The translations under genes and the position numbers were made by a program. The notes below the pieces were generated by a model that ran no database searches, had not been told where the DNA came from, and worked only from the letters and a program-made list of their open reading frames with translations. Below are positions 6,514-7,118 of a stretch of 7,118 bases of DNA, piece after piece (position 1 is the stretch's first letter; the number at the start of each line of letters is the position of its first letter). The stretch comes from Alphaproteobacteria bacterium (GTDB lineage Bacteria > Pseudomonadota > Alphaproteobacteria > RF32 > CAG-239). The stretch lies in the NCBI GenBank assembly GCA_017958895.1, contig JAGDBT010000129.1:1-7118 (forward strand), written 5' to 3'.

Positions 6514-7118
6514 ATGTTGTGTATTTACCATATAGCAGACCATGACGGCAAAGGTTCGGCCGCGATTGTAAAGAAGAAGTTTCCGGAAACCGAACTTATG
6601 GGCTTGAATCATGATATGGAAATCCCTTATGACGAGATTGAAAAGCACGATAAAATAGTGATTTGTGATTTTGCTTTGCCGGTAGAATATATGTTTGATT
6701 TGAACAAAAGAAAAGATCTTACCTGGATTGATCATCATGTGTCGGTCATAAACGAATATGAAGAAATGATGCAAAGCGGGAAATATGAACCGATAAAAGG
6801 TTTGCGTCGTATAGGTACGGCGGCGTTGGTGTTGACCTGGGAATATTATTACGGCGAAAAGCCGTTGCCGGAAGGTCTGAGACTTTTGGGACTTAACGAT
6901 ATTTATGATTTACGTGACAGACGGGTTCGTCCTTTTGAATATGCCGTTCAAACTTACGGAGTTAATCGCCCGACCGATAAGATTTGGGAACTGATTATCA
7001 ATAACGAAGCAGATATCAAAGAAATGGTAGAAAAAGGAAATGCCATTCTCTCTTGGGTCAGACATCGCAATTATCGTTTGGTTCGCGGTATGGCCTTTGA
7101 GAGCGAATATAAGGGGTT
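6514..7118 (+). CDS. DHH-family phosphoesterase (3' truncated)
   Basis: The frame is open from ATG 6514 to the right edge, giving 201 complete codons. The start MLCIYHIADHDGKGSAAIV matches DHH-superfamily motif I (D9 and D11 as metal ligands). VICDFALP (D52) is motif II, and TWIDHHVSV (D73-H74-H75) is the defining DHH motif. GTAALVLTWEYYYG (101-114) and LGLNDIYDLRDRR (125-137, D129 a likely further metal ligand) resemble the middle of stand-alone DHH phosphoesterases, the group that includes nano-RNases and related phosphohydrolases. These manganese-dependent enzymes hydrolyse phosphodiester or phosphoanhydride bonds in short RNAs, cyclic dinucleotides or polyphosphate. The substrate here cannot be told, and the C-terminal DHHA1-type domain, if present, lies beyond the edge. 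The short N-terminus before motif I argues against RecJ, which is much longer. It follows the MBL hydrolase by 10 bases with a strong ribosome site, so it probably belongs to the same operon. Confidence 0.85.
   Translation, partial: MLCIYHIADHDGKGSAAIVKKKFPETELMGLNHDMEIPYDEIEKHDKIVICDFALPVEYMFDLNKRKDLTWIDHHVSVINEYEEMMQSGKYEPIKGLRRIGTAALVLTWEYYYGEKPLPEGLRLLGLNDIYDLRDRRVRPFEYAVQTYGVNRPTDKIWELIINNEADIKEMVEKGNAILSWVRHRNYRLVRGMAFESEYKG

Overview
The window is a gene-dense, AT-rich (roughly 40% GC by eye) chromosomal stretch with every recognisable gene on the + strand. The order mltB-type lytic transglycosylase, rlpA, dacA, tmk, holB, tatD, PhnP-like metallo-hydrolase is, as I recall, typical of Alphaproteobacteria. 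The TmK and HolB sequences (HolB with no zinc-binding cysteines) also look alphaproteobacterial. Low GC in that class suggests a host-associated or gut-type lineage, but this is inference; no rRNA or other marker is present.

Layout. Positions 1-884 hold the 3' part of a secreted lytic murein transglycosylase with a C-terminal peptidoglycan-binding domain. It is cut at the left edge immediately after its expected catalytic glutamate. An 84-base gap with a small inverted repeat follows. Positions 969-2087 form one continuous frame encoding the RlpA lipoprotein (double-psi beta-barrel, then SPOR domain), interrupted by a TAA at 1851-1853 exactly between the linker and the SPOR domain. From 2097 the genes are tightly packed: dacA (PBP5/6-type carboxypeptidase), tmk, holB, tatD, the metallo-beta-lactamase-fold hydrolase, and a DHH-family phosphoesterase that runs off the right edge. 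Gaps are 1-10 bases or overlaps of 1-8 bases, so dacA to DHH is probably one transcript.

How the genes fit together. The first three act in the periplasm or outer membrane on peptidoglycan: two glycan-strand-cleaving enzymes and a stem-peptide-trimming carboxypeptidase. tmk supplies dTDP, and holB encodes the clamp-loader delta' subunit for replication. tatD, the PhnP-like protein and the DHH protein are metal-dependent hydrolases, probably acting on nucleic acids, nucleotides or phosphodiesters.

The most notable feature is the in-frame stop that separates RlpA from its SPOR domain. Otherwise this is a conserved housekeeping region. I found no mobile element, CRISPR array, tRNA, rRNA or defence system, and no evidence for an undescribed system.
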